Shown in pieces: positions 23,619 through 29,823 of a stretch of DNA of 29,823 nucleotides. The notes beneath the pieces are model-generated. The model did not search any database. It saw only the letters and a program-made list of their open reading frames with translations, and was not told the origin of the DNA. Position 1 is the stretch's first letter, and every line of letters starts with the position of its first letter. The stretch lies in assembly GCA_041859205.1 (NCBI GenBank), contig JBHEKU010000051.1:1-29823 (forward strand). The letters run 5' to 3'. The position numbers were made by a program, and so were the translations under genes. The DNA is from JAFDZO01 sp041859205 (lineage in GTDB: Bacteria; Bacteroidota; Ignavibacteria; Tepidaquicellales; Tepidaquicellaceae).

Positions 23619-24503
23619 TTAAAACTGTACGCTTACATTTGCCATAGGCAAAGTATATCTTTCCATAAACTGACCGCCGAATCTTTCCTGTACTCGCATT
23701 CCTGTTTTCACCTGAAGATTATTATTGAACATATGCACGCTCCATACTGCATCGGCTGCACTTAGCAGGTGATTTATAATTACTCCGGTAATAAATCTTG
23801 TTGAAGTATCAAAGTAATCATTTGCTTGCTGTCTGTCAAAAGCATAACTATTGAACATATTTGTCTTTACGTTAACATAGCTGTTCGGGTCGCTGTAATT
23901 TACTGTTGCGCTAATAGTTGCCGAGGCATCGCTCCATCCCGGTACAAAATTCTGATACTTACCAATTAGTTCATAATATTGCTGTGAACCATACGTAGGA
24001 AGCTGGTGAGAAAAATGAGTTGCCTCAAACGAATTGATTTGATTTCTTAGTGTATTCAGATCTGCTTCAGAAGGATTTACACCCGTTGCTCCTGCCTGAT
24101 CTCTAAGCCATGTTGCATATTTTCTGACGCTCCAGTTTTGGTTTGCATAAGCCTGATAAGAATCTGTCTGAGTATTTCCTTTGTTTTGAAATGTTGTATA
24201 TCCTATCCACATACCGGCTTCGACGGCTAAAAATATTGCTGCCTTCAGATAACTCTTTGCGTAAAACTCGCCCGCGCCGGGTATTACAGCGGAAAGCAAT
24301 CCACCTATTACCGGAGACTTTTCATTGACTGCTGAAATATTTTTATGGAATTTTTCTTTTACGTCCTTTTCCTGTAAAGTCTTATTTGATGCTTCGTCGG
24401 AAGATAATGCATAATGGGTCAGGTCTTCTTTGTTAGGGACTTCCTGCGCAAACGACAAGGAAACTAAAACGAAAGAAATAATTATAACTAATGCGTTTTT
24501 CAT
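23619..24503 (-). CDS. DUF5683-like secreted/membrane protein, paralogue B
   Basis: The 294-aa protein has a signal peptide (4-18, ending Leu-Ser-Phe-Ala-Gln). It then has a polar stretch and a hydrophobic hairpin (about 65-103) around Ser-Ala-Val-Ile-Pro-Gly-Ala-Gly-Glu-Phe-Tyr (71-81), the pattern I associate with the Bacteroidota DUF5683 domain. The middle part (about 108-225) is Asn/Gln/Tyr/Ser-rich. A second conserved hydrophobic segment (Arg-Phe-Ile-Thr-Gly-Val-Ile-Ile-Asn-His, about 235-260) precedes a beta-rich end. The function of the family is not known to me. It begins directly after the truA stop and resembles the protein encoded at 25271-26026, including the same residue number for Pro-Gly-Ala-Gly (75-78). 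Family name confidence is moderate; the signal peptide and the paralogy are clear. Confidence 0.8.
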   Translation of the reverse strand: MKNALVIIISFVLVSLSFAQEVPNKEDLTHYALSSDEASNKTLQEKDVKEKFHKNISAVNEKSPVIGGLLSAVIPGAGEFYAKSYLKAAIFLAVEAGMWIGYTTFQNKGNTQTDSYQAYANQNWSVRKYATWLRDQAGATGVNPSEADLNTLRNQINSFEATHFSHQLPTYGSQQYYELIGKYQNFVPGWSDASATISATVNYSDPNSYVNVKTNMFNSYAFDRQQANDYFDTSTRFITGVIINHLLSAADAVWSVHMFNNNLQVKTGMRVQERFGGQFMERYTLPMANVSVQF

Positions 24504-25274
24504 TTAATAATAAATTTTGTTTAAAAATAGGGCGTTAGCCGGTAAATATTGAGTCTTTATTTTTTCTCCTCTGGTAAATTCTTTTTTTACTTCCTCAGCA
24601 GTAATGTTACCTCTGCCTGCATCTATAAGGCAGCCGATAATACTTCTTACCATACTGTGTAAAAATCTGTCGGCTCTCAGTTTGAAAATTATTTCACCTC
24701 TGCTTTTGTAATACTTATAAGCGAGAAGATTCAGATTGCAGATAAAATTGTGCTTATCCTCTTTCTTCTTTGTTAAAGGAAAAAAACTTTTTCTCCCTAT
24801 GAAAAATTTTATAAGTGTATCTATTACTTTAAAATCAGGCTCGCCGAAAACTCTGCAGAAGTATGAGCCCTCAATAGATTTTCTTCTTAAAGATATTTTA
24901 TAAATATACTCTCTTTGCTTTGCTGAAAAACGCGCATGGAATTTTTCAGGCACAAGAGAAATTTTCTTAACTGTTATAGACTTCGGTATCTGTGAATTTA
25001 AACGGTAGAGGAATTTATCAGATTGGATCTTTTGATTTGTTTTAAAATTTGCTATCTGGTTTATAGCATGCACGCCGGCATCAGTTCTGCCGGCTGCATA
25101 TAAAGTTATTTTTTCTTTTAAAAGGACTTCAAGCTTATCTTCTAAATGTCCCTGTATCGTTTCCCTGCTGTAGCTCTGTCTTTGCCATCCTAAAAAATTT
25201 GTTCCGTCGTATTCAATTGTAAGCTTGTAGTTATTCTGCTTACTGCTTATGTCTTTCTTTAAAGCTTTACTCAA
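24504..25274 (-). CDS. truA: tRNA pseudouridine(38-40) synthase
   Basis: TruA makes pseudouridine at positions 38-40 in the anticodon arm. The 256-aa protein shows Ile-Glu-Tyr-Asp-Gly-Thr-Asn-Phe-Leu-Gly-Trp-Gln (20-31), the catalytic Ala-Ala-Gly-Arg-Thr-Asp-Ala-Gly-Val-His-Ala with Asp65, Phe-His-Ala-Arg-Phe-Ser-Ala, and the C-terminal Phe-Leu-His-Ser-Met-Val-Arg motif. The start overlaps the stop of the upstream DUF5683-like gene by four bases (ATGA), and its own stop abuts the downstream paralogue. It is therefore locked into the dsbD operon by translational coupling. The ~12-residue N-terminal lead before the first conserved strand is slightly longer than usual. Confidence 0.96.
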   Translation of the reverse strand: MSKALKKDISSKQNNYKLTIEYDGTNFLGWQRQSYSRETIQGHLEDKLEVLLKEKITLYAAGRTDAGVHAINQIANFKTNQKIQSDKFLYRLNSQIPKSITVKKISLVPEKFHARFSAKQREYIYKISLRRKSIEGSYFCRVFGEPDFKVIDTLIKFFIGRKSFFPLTKKKEDKHNFICNLNLLAYKYYKSRGEIIFKLRADRFLHSMVRSIIGCLIDAGRGNITAEEVKKEFTRGEKIKTQYLPANALFLNKIYY

Positions 25275-26026
25275 AAATTCTTTGAGATATTGAGTTTCAG
25301 ACCATCAACTCCAACGCCATAATTTTTCTGCAGCAGTTCAGGCTGAATATTTAAAGTATTTGAATCGCTTTTCTTATTTGCCAATATCAATGCGCTGATA
25401 GCGCTTACTATTCTGTTTACAATTAATGTTGTTCCGAAAACTACTCGAGTATTATAAACCCGTTCGCTTTTTTTCCTTTGCTCTTCGAAGCTGTCTTTAT
25501 TAGTTACATTATCCCAGTTCCAGAAGTAAGTATTCACATCGTATAATTGTGAGTACTGTCCTTTTAATAATTTATCATTGTTGTATTCGTAAACACTATT
25601 GAAGTTTCCTACGTTTGCAAAATAATCATCGGGCTTTCCGCTTTTATCAAGACCTGCATTTTCAGAGGCAAATGTTCTTGCATCTTCGCGAAGAGCGTTA
25701 CCATAGATATTTAATCCTGCAAAGCCTAACCATGATGCTGCTTCACCCATTACAAAAAATTTACCCACGTCCATTCTATCAAGATATAGATGGCCTGCGC
25801 CGGGTAAAACCAGAGAGAGAAGCATTGCTACTCCGCCTGATTTTTTATTTGATGAAGTTTTAACTTCAACTTTTCCTGAATCGGATTTTTGATTTAGAAA
25901 CTGATTCGTTAAATCGCTCTTTGAAATTTTCGATGATTCAAATTTAGGCAATTCAACTTTGGATTGAGAGAATGCTGCATTAGCGAAAACAATACAGAGT
26001 ATTACCGTTAAAAACTTTTTTGACAT
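25271..26026 (-). CDS. DUF5683-like secreted/membrane protein, paralogue A
   Basis: The 251-aa protein has a signal peptide (5-19, ending Ala-Ala-Phe-Ser-Gln), a Lys/Ser-rich linker (22-63), then a hydrophobic hairpin (about 65-107) around Leu-Ser-Leu-Val-Leu-Pro-Gly-Ala-Gly-His-Leu-Tyr (70-81). After a Tyr/Asn/Asp-rich middle, a second hydrophobic segment, Arg-Val-Val-Phe-Gly-Thr-Thr-Leu-Ile-Val-Asn-Arg, sits near 195-220. The layout and spacing match the 294-aa paralogue at 23619-24503. It starts immediately after the dsbD stop and overlaps truA by four bases. An envelope location is likely; the function is unknown. Confidence 0.8.
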   Translation of the reverse strand: MSKKFLTVILCIVFANAAFSQSKVELPKFESSKISKSDLTNQFLNQKSDSGKVEVKTSSNKKSGGVAMLLSLVLPGAGHLYLDRMDVGKFFVMGEAASWLGFAGLNIYGNALREDARTFASENAGLDKSGKPDDYFANVGNFNSVYEYNNDKLLKGQYSQLYDVNTYFWNWDNVTNKDSFEEQRKKSERVYNTRVVFGTTLIVNRIVSAISALILANKKSDSNTLNIQPELLQKNYGVGVDGLKLNISKNF

Positions 26027-27862
26027 TTATTTCTCCAACTCTAATAATTTATTAATTTTTGTTTTAAATTCAGACGGCTTTAAAAAACCAGTAACTCTCA
26101 GTTCGCTAACTTCTTCTCCTTTTGAATTCATAAATAGTACTACAGGAAGCCCTTTGATATTGTATTTATTGGAGATGGCCTCATTCTCCTTGGTTAAATC
26201 AATTTTAATGGTGTTTAACTTAGAAGACAAGTCAATAATTTCTTTATCTGTATAGGTATATTCGTCAAGCTCCTTGCATTGCGCGCACCAGTCGGCATAA
26301 AAATCAATCATTACGGGTTTCTTATCTGAACTGACAGAACTGCTGATTTGTTCCACTGAGGTCAGATTCTTCCATTTAACTTCTTCTCTTCCTTCGTTAG
26401 GCTTCATTATCCATGCTCCGTAAAAAACTGCAAGCAGAGCAATAAGTGTTTTGAATCTTGTAAAGCCTATTGAGTTGCTTCCTTTTTTATCTATGAGTGC
26501 TAAGTAAACTCCGCCTGCAATAAAGAATGCCGGATATACAACCATAAAAATATTTTTTGCAAATAATGGTGAAAGAGTATTCAAAGCCATGCCAAATAAT
26601 ATCAATCCAAAAATAGTCTTCACTCCTTCCATCCATGCGCCTGAGCGGGGCAGCTTGCTTAATGCGCTTGATGACGCTGCAAGGAAAATATAAGGAACAC
26701 CTAAGCCGAGAGATAGAACGAAGAATAATAAAAATCCCATCCATGCGCTTCCTGTTTTACCAACGTAAACAAGTAAGCTTAATACAAACGGACCGATGCA
26801 TGGAGCTGCAATGAATCCAACAGTTAATCCCATAACAAGCGAACCAAAATATCCCGAACGGTTTTTATTTCCCATCAATGCGAGCTTCTGCGGAACACGA
26901 ATCTCAAACAATCCGAACATACTTGTACCGAGTGCAATTAAAATCAATGCAACGCCTGCTATCACAAAAGGATTTTGTAAAGCGGTTCCGAGTAAGCTTC
27001 CTGTCAGCGCAGCAAATACTCCAAGCGATGAATATGTAACTGACATACCAAGCGCATAGAATACGCCCATCATAATGCTCTGTGATTTGCTTCCGCTAAC
27101 CTGAGCGCCGAAGTAGCTGACGGTAATAGGAATCAGAGGATAAACGCATGGCGTTAAATTTAATGCAAGTCCCCCAAGGAAAATAAATATTAAAGCGAAT
27201 GCTAAACCTTTTTCTTTAACTATATCTGAAACCTGGTCTTCATCAGGTGAAGATGTTTGCGGATTCTCAGTAAGCTTAGTTGTATTTTTTGTATCGCTTG
27301 TTTTAGTTGTTGGTGTCTGCGGAAATGTATACTGTATCTTTGAAAAATAAACTGAGTTCAATCCTGTCTTTGCATTACCTTTTGAATCAATTGAAACCTG
27401 TACGCTGTCTTTCCATGTTTTCGGTGAGTAGCATACTTTATCATCACATGCCTGGTAGCTTATATTTACGGGGACAGAATAATTTCCGTCAGCAAGTCCT
27501 TCTTTCGGTTTTAATAATACTCCAACAATAATTTCGTGTTCATAAACTCTAAGCTGAGTTGCGCTGAATGCGAACTTTAATAATTCATCCTTCGGAAAAT
27601 AAATTTTAGAAATTGTAAAATTATCCGATGAAGATGAAATAGCGGTTTGTATCAAAGTCGGGTCGGAGACTTCATATGAATTGATATGGTACTTATCTTT
27701 TACATAAATTTTAGCAGCGACTAGAATCGAATCTGAATTTTTATACGAAGATTGTCCTGTGAAAAATTTTGCATCGATGTACTGAGTCTGCGAGAAAATC
27801 TGTGAAGAAAATAAAAAAAGAATCAGAACAAAAAGACCTTTGCTTATACTTTTAAATGTCAT
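26027..27862 (-). CDS. dsbD: Thiol:disulfide interchange protein DsbD
   Basis: DsbD moves electrons from cytoplasmic thioredoxin across the inner membrane to keep envelope cysteines reduced, for example for cytochrome c assembly and disulfide repair. All three modules are present in the 611-aa protein. After a signal peptide (about 9-24), an N-terminal immunoglobulin-like domain has the pair Cys139/Cys144. The eight-helix membrane core (about 218-480) has Leu-Thr-Pro-Cys-Val-Tyr-Pro (Cys239) and Ala-Ala-Pro-Cys-Ile-Gly-Pro (Cys355). The C-terminal thioredoxin domain has Trp-Cys-Ala-Gln-Cys (Cys526/Cys529). It is the first gene of the gapless dsbD, DUF5683-A, truA, DUF5683-B operon. No Shine-Dalgarno is seen. 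Confidence 0.96.
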   Translation of the reverse strand: MTFKSISKGLFVLILFLFSSQIFSQTQYIDAKFFTGQSSYKNSDSILVAAKIYVKDKYHINSYEVSDPTLIQTAISSSSDNFTISKIYFPKDELLKFAFSATQLRVYEHEIIVGVLLKPKEGLADGNYSVPVNISYQACDDKVCYSPKTWKDSVQVSIDSKGNAKTGLNSVYFSKIQYTFPQTPTTKTSDTKNTTKLTENPQTSSPDEDQVSDIVKEKGLAFALIFIFLGGLALNLTPCVYPLIPITVSYFGAQVSGSKSQSIMMGVFYALGMSVTYSSLGVFAALTGSLLGTALQNPFVIAGVALILIALGTSMFGLFEIRVPQKLALMGNKNRSGYFGSLVMGLTVGFIAAPCIGPFVLSLLVYVGKTGSAWMGFLLFFVLSLGLGVPYIFLAASSSALSKLPRSGAWMEGVKTIFGLILFGMALNTLSPLFAKNIFMVVYPAFFIAGGVYLALIDKKGSNSIGFTRFKTLIALLAVFYGAWIMKPNEGREEVKWKNLTSVEQISSSVSSDKKPVMIDFYADWCAQCKELDEYTYTDKEIIDLSSKLNTIKIDLTKENEAISNKYNIKGLPVVLFMNSKGEEVSELRVTGFLKPSEFKTKINKLLELEK

Positions 27863-27888
27863 GGCCGGGATTTTTAGTGAATGAATAA

Positions 27889-27915
27889 ATTATACTCATA
27901 TAATTTTAAATTCAA
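27889..27915 (-). promoter_or_regulatory. Candidate promoter upstream of dsbD
   Basis: On the minus strand TTGAAT (27915-27910) precedes a perfect TATAAT (27894-27889) by 15 bases, two fewer than ideal for sigma-70. It would leave a leader of about 20 bases before the dsbD ATG at 27862. The -10 match is good, the spacing is not, and the region is very AT-rich. Confidence 0.35.
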
Positions 27916-28069
27916 TATAAAATGAAACGTTAAAAAAAATCAACCTATTCCTACTAATAGGGAAGAATTGCTTTTTAGCTTCAAAACAATTTGTTATATT
28001 GATGGAATCTTTAACAACTATTTTGAATAAATGGTTGTTGATAATTTGTGAGTTTTGATGAAAATAAAA

Positions 28070-28087
28070 TGTGACAAAAATGTTACA
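28070..28087. promoter_or_regulatory. CRP/FNR-like palindromic operator candidate
   Basis: TGTGAC-N6-GTTACA is a near-perfect dyad (one mismatch across the arms) with the 6-base spacing used by CRP-family regulators. It lies about 210 bases upstream of dsbD and 390 upstream of the 82-aa gene, rather far for direct control of either, and might serve an unrecognised transcript. Confidence 0.3.
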
Positions 28088-28342
28088 ATATTGAGATTAG
28101 AAAATGAAAGTGCTGAAAAAACAATTCATCTATTTTTAAAATGTTACATTAATGCGTCGTTGTAATGCCATATTAAAAGGTAAGTATTTTTCGTCCTTGA
28201 AAAACAAAGGGACAACATGATTACTATGATTTTAAACTTTTTAGGTATAAATTCGGTTCTATTTCTTAAAGAAAAAATAGTAAAATAGAGAGCTAAATAG
28301 TTGTTTTTGCAATTTAAACGCTTTTTGAAGACCTTGCCAAAC

Positions 28343-28373
28343 TTGAAACTTCAATTAAATTAAGTTATTTTTG
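28343..28373 (+). promoter_or_regulatory. Candidate promoter for the 82-aa gene
   Basis: TTG (28343-28345), 20 bases, then TATTTTTG (28366-28373) matches the Bacteroidota promoter form TTG-N19/20-TAnnTTTG at every fixed position. The resulting leader would be about 95 bases. It is the best example of this spacing in the window. Confidence 0.4.
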
Positions 28374-28474
28374 TATATACAAAGTTTATTTGAAAGTCAA
28401 TTTAAAAAGCGCTATAGAGACAAAACAATACCGTTAGCTGTAAAATTTTTAAAAACTAAAGGAGAAATAATAAA

Positions 28475-28723
28475 TTGAAACCAACAACAAAATCCAAAAG
28501 TGATAATCCCTTGAGCGAGCTGATTGATGATGATGTGTATAATACACTGAAAAAATATAAATTACTCGACGAGAAGGCTATCCGGGATTACAAAATCCGC
28601 CAGATGTATAAGGATATGAGGAGAGAAATGAGCGCTGGTGAAGCTATTGACAAAATTCAGGAATTATTTCCTTATTTGCAGTTCGATACAATCAGAAAAA
28701 TAGTTTATCAGGTTTCTAAATAA
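28475..28723 (+). CDS. Small protein with a possible helix-turn-helix, TTG start
   Basis: The frame begins with TTG at 28475, ten bases after AAAGGAG (28458-28464), one of the two best ribosome-binding sites of the window, and ends before a strong terminator. So this is a real monocistronic gene despite its 82 codons. The protein is highly charged and helical. Its last 35 residues, from Met-Ser-Ala-Gly-Glu-Ala-Ile through Asp-Thr-Ile-Arg-Lys-Ile-Val-Tyr, read like a helix-turn-helix: a first helix, a Phe-Pro-Tyr-Leu turn, and a recognition-like second helix. I do not recognise a named family. DNA binding is inference. No cysteines, signal or membrane segment are present. Confidence 0.75.
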   Translation: MKPTTKSKSDNPLSELIDDDVYNTLKKYKLLDEKAIRDYKIRQMYKDMRREMSAGEAIDKIQELFPYLQFDTIRKIVYQVSK

Positions 28724-28746
28724 TTTTGATTCTATTTTAAAAATTA

Positions 28747-28784
28747 AAAGCCGTCCCGACTAAGTCAGGACGGCTTTTTTTATT
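28747..28784 (+). terminator. Intrinsic terminator after the 82-aa gene
   Basis: Fourteen-base arms 28747-28760 and 28764-28777 with one mismatch, a three-base loop and a long T-run. This is a textbook GC-rich intrinsic terminator. It separates the small gene from nadE, whose ATG follows 68 bases later. Confidence 0.93.
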
Positions 28785-28852
28785 TAACAAACAGATTGTG
28801 AATTGAAAATTTGAATAAATTAAATGATTTTACTGCAACAGGACTTCTAATA

Positions 28853-29548
28853 ATGAAATTAAATAATATCGTTGTTGAAAAACTCCTAACAGAGTTTCTT
28901 CGAAATGAAACATACAAGATAGGTTTAAAGAAAGCCGTTATAGGATTATCCGGCGGAATTGATTCTGCCGTCTCAACTTATCTTGCCGTGCACGCTTTCG
29001 GCGCTGAGAATGTGAAGTGTATTCTTATGCCATATAAATCCAGCAGCAAAGAATCTGTAATAGATGCAATGCGGGTAGTGAACGACCTGAAAGTCCCCTA
29101 TGAAAAAATTGAAATTACCGATATGGTCGATGCCTTTGTGAAAAACGAGCACGAAGAAAATATGAGCAACTTAAGAAAAGGAAACATTATGGCGCGCTGC
29201 AGAATGATAATTTTGTACGATCAGTCAGCAAAAGAAAATGCATTGGTAATTGGTACGAGTAATAAATCGGAAATACTTCTGGGATACTCAACGTTGTTCG
29301 GAGATTCTGCTTCGGCAATTAATCCTTTGGGCGATTTATATAAAACTCAGCTGTGGGATTTAGCAAGACATCTTCAAATTCCAAAAGAGCTGATTGAAAA
29401 GCAGCCTTCGGCAGACTTATGGGAAGGGCAGTCAGATGAAAATGAATTCGGCTTTACCTATGAAAAAGTCGATAAATTTTTATATCAGAAAATTGATGAG
29501 CGCAGAACAGATGAAGAACTGGAAGCAATGGGCTTTGAAAAAGATTTT
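28853..29548 (+). CDS. nadE: NH3-dependent NAD synthetase, 3' end lost at a chimeric join
   Basis: NadE adenylates and amidates nicotinate adenine dinucleotide to make NAD. Starting at ATG 28853, the N-type ATP pyrophosphatase loop Leu-Ser-Gly-Gly-Ile-Asp-Ser is at 32-38. Gly-Thr-Ser-Asn-Lys-Ser-Glu and Gly-Asp-Ser-Ala-Ser-Ala-Ile-Asn-Pro-Leu-Gly-Asp-Leu-Tyr-Lys-Thr follow, then the late Asp-Glu-Arg-x-Thr-Asp-Glu-Glu-Leu-Glu-Ala-Met-Gly-Phe (about 215-228). There is no nitrilase/glutaminase domain, so it is the ammonia-using short form. After Gly-Phe-Glu-Lys-Asp-Phe (227-232) the natural C-terminal ~25-40 residues are missing and the frame passes into helicase sequence. It probably has its own promoter in 28785-28852. 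The start is supported by the usual distance to the ATP loop. Confidence 0.9.
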
Positions 29549-29823
29549 GAGGGCGCGCGCGTCATACGTCTTGAGCAGAATTACCGTTCCACCTCAAACA
29601 TTCTTGACGCTGCGAACGCCGTAATTGAAAACAACGCGGGCCGCAAGCGCAAAACGCTGTGGACGGAAAAGAGCGGCGGCGATAAGACCGAGGTTTACAC
29701 CGCGCTCGATGAGCGCGACGAGGCGCGCTTCATCTGCCAGAAAATTTTAGACGGCGTGCGCGAGGGCAGAAGCTATGCGGAGTTCGGCATACTCTACCGC
29801 ATGAACGCGCAAAGCCGCGTCAT
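29537..29823 (+). CDS. pcrA: PcrA/UvrD-type DNA helicase fragment from a GC-richer genome
   Basis: The last ~95 codons encode an internal piece of a superfamily 1 helicase: Phe-Glu-Lys-Asp-Phe-Glu-Gly-Ala-Arg-Val-Ile, motif IV Leu-Glu-Gln-Asn-Tyr-Arg-Ser-Thr, the Asn-Ile-Leu-Asp-Ala-Ala-Asn helix, and the Gly-Ile-Leu-Tyr-Arg-Met-Asn-Ala-Gln-Ser-Arg strand. The Walker A and motifs Ia-III that must precede it are absent, and the frame runs off the window. GC by hand count is 58% (29641-29700) and 62% (29701-29760), against 30% in 29461-29520, with GCG, CGC and GGC codons unlike everything upstream. The protein style resembles Clostridia (inference). It is in frame with nadE only because both encode a Phe-Glu-Lys-Asp-Phe-like stretch. 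Confidence 0.85.

Larger units (their letters stand above)
27863..28474. other. 612-base noncoding region with several inverted repeats
   Basis: This is the longest gene-free stretch of the window, between divergent dsbD and the 82-aa gene. It holds a small hairpin (27944-27949/27956-27961, CCTATT/AATAGG), an 11-pair hairpin with one G-U (28013-28023/28029-28039), and an operator-like palindrome TGTGAC-N6-GTTACA (28070-28087). There is also TTACA-N12-TGTAA (28144-28148/28161-28165) and an AT-rich hairpin (28259-28267/28272-28280). A 23-codon frame (28217-28288) preceded by AAAGGGA may be a leader peptide or chance. No known riboswitch, 6S RNA or tmRNA pattern is recognisable. Confidence 0.5.

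Noticed and set aside
29394..29624. 76-codon frame overlapping the end of nadE
   Set aside because: It is out of frame with both NadE and the helicase piece, crosses the chimeric join and matches nothing.
28853..29823. Genuine NadE-helicase fusion enzyme as a new system
   Set aside because: Both partners are truncated at the join, the base composition changes sharply there, and a short shared coding stretch explains the bridge.
1..29823. tRNA, rRNA, tmRNA or known riboswitch
   Set aside because: I looked in the gaps for T-loop, acceptor and CCA patterns and for common aptamer cores. The few GGTTCGA-like matches lie inside coding sequence.

Overview
The window looks like an AT-rich contig from an uncultured Ignavibacteriota/Chlorobi-type bacterium (the broad Bacteroidota-Chlorobiota group). 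Four things point there. A secreted protein ends in a type IX secretion sorting domain with the LSQNYPNPFNP signature. The dicluster ferredoxin has the spaced second cluster seen in Chlorobium. A TraR/DksA-type gene sits between ileS and lspA. Most genes lack a clear Shine-Dalgarno sequence. This assignment is inference from protein style; no rRNA or tRNA is visible. No CRISPR array, insertion sequence, phage gene or recognisable defence system was found.

Layout. (1) 1-684: 3' part of a sugar-nucleotide-type epimerase/dehydratase (+), closed by a bidirectional hairpin. (2) 10599-718, minus strand: eight tightly packed genes running secA, an unknown 142-aa protein, a cupin, a DCC-family thiol protein, metG, folP, copA and an HMA-domain lipoprotein. 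(3) 10864-11196: ferredoxin (+), convergent with lspA. (4) 17068-11206, minus: a secreted protein with two NBR1-type Ig-like domains, then ileS, a DksA/TraR protein with a histone-H1-like tail, and lspA. (5) 17379-18593: T9SS-exported beta-propeller protein (+), with a perfect 28-bp palindrome after it. (6) 18964-23460: clpC, fabH and ispE (+). (7) 27862-23619, minus: dsbD, a DUF5683-like membrane protein, truA, and a second DUF5683-like paralogue, with no gaps between genes. (8) 27863-28474: a 612-bp region with several inverted repeats. After it comes an 82-aa protein with a TTG start and a strong terminator, then nadE.

Most of the content is housekeeping: protein export and lipoprotein maturation (secA, lspA), tRNA charging and modification (metG, ileS, truA), folate, isoprenoid, fatty-acid and NAD synthesis, and proteolysis (clpC). 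Added to this is an envelope copper/thiol theme: copA, the HMA lipoprotein, the DCC protein and dsbD.

The right end is not trustworthy. At about 29535-29555 the nadE reading frame runs without a break into the middle of a PcrA/UvrD helicase. Hand-counted GC rises from 30% (29461-29520) to 58-62% (29641-29760). Short shared coding sequence at the join (Gly-Phe-Glu-Lys-Asp-Phe) suggests a chimeric assembly junction rather than a real fusion gene. I found no convincing new multi-gene system. The best leads are the dsbD/DUF5683/truA/DUF5683 operon, the H1-tailed DksA-like protein with a third Cys pair, the copper lipoprotein, and the structured 612-bp region.
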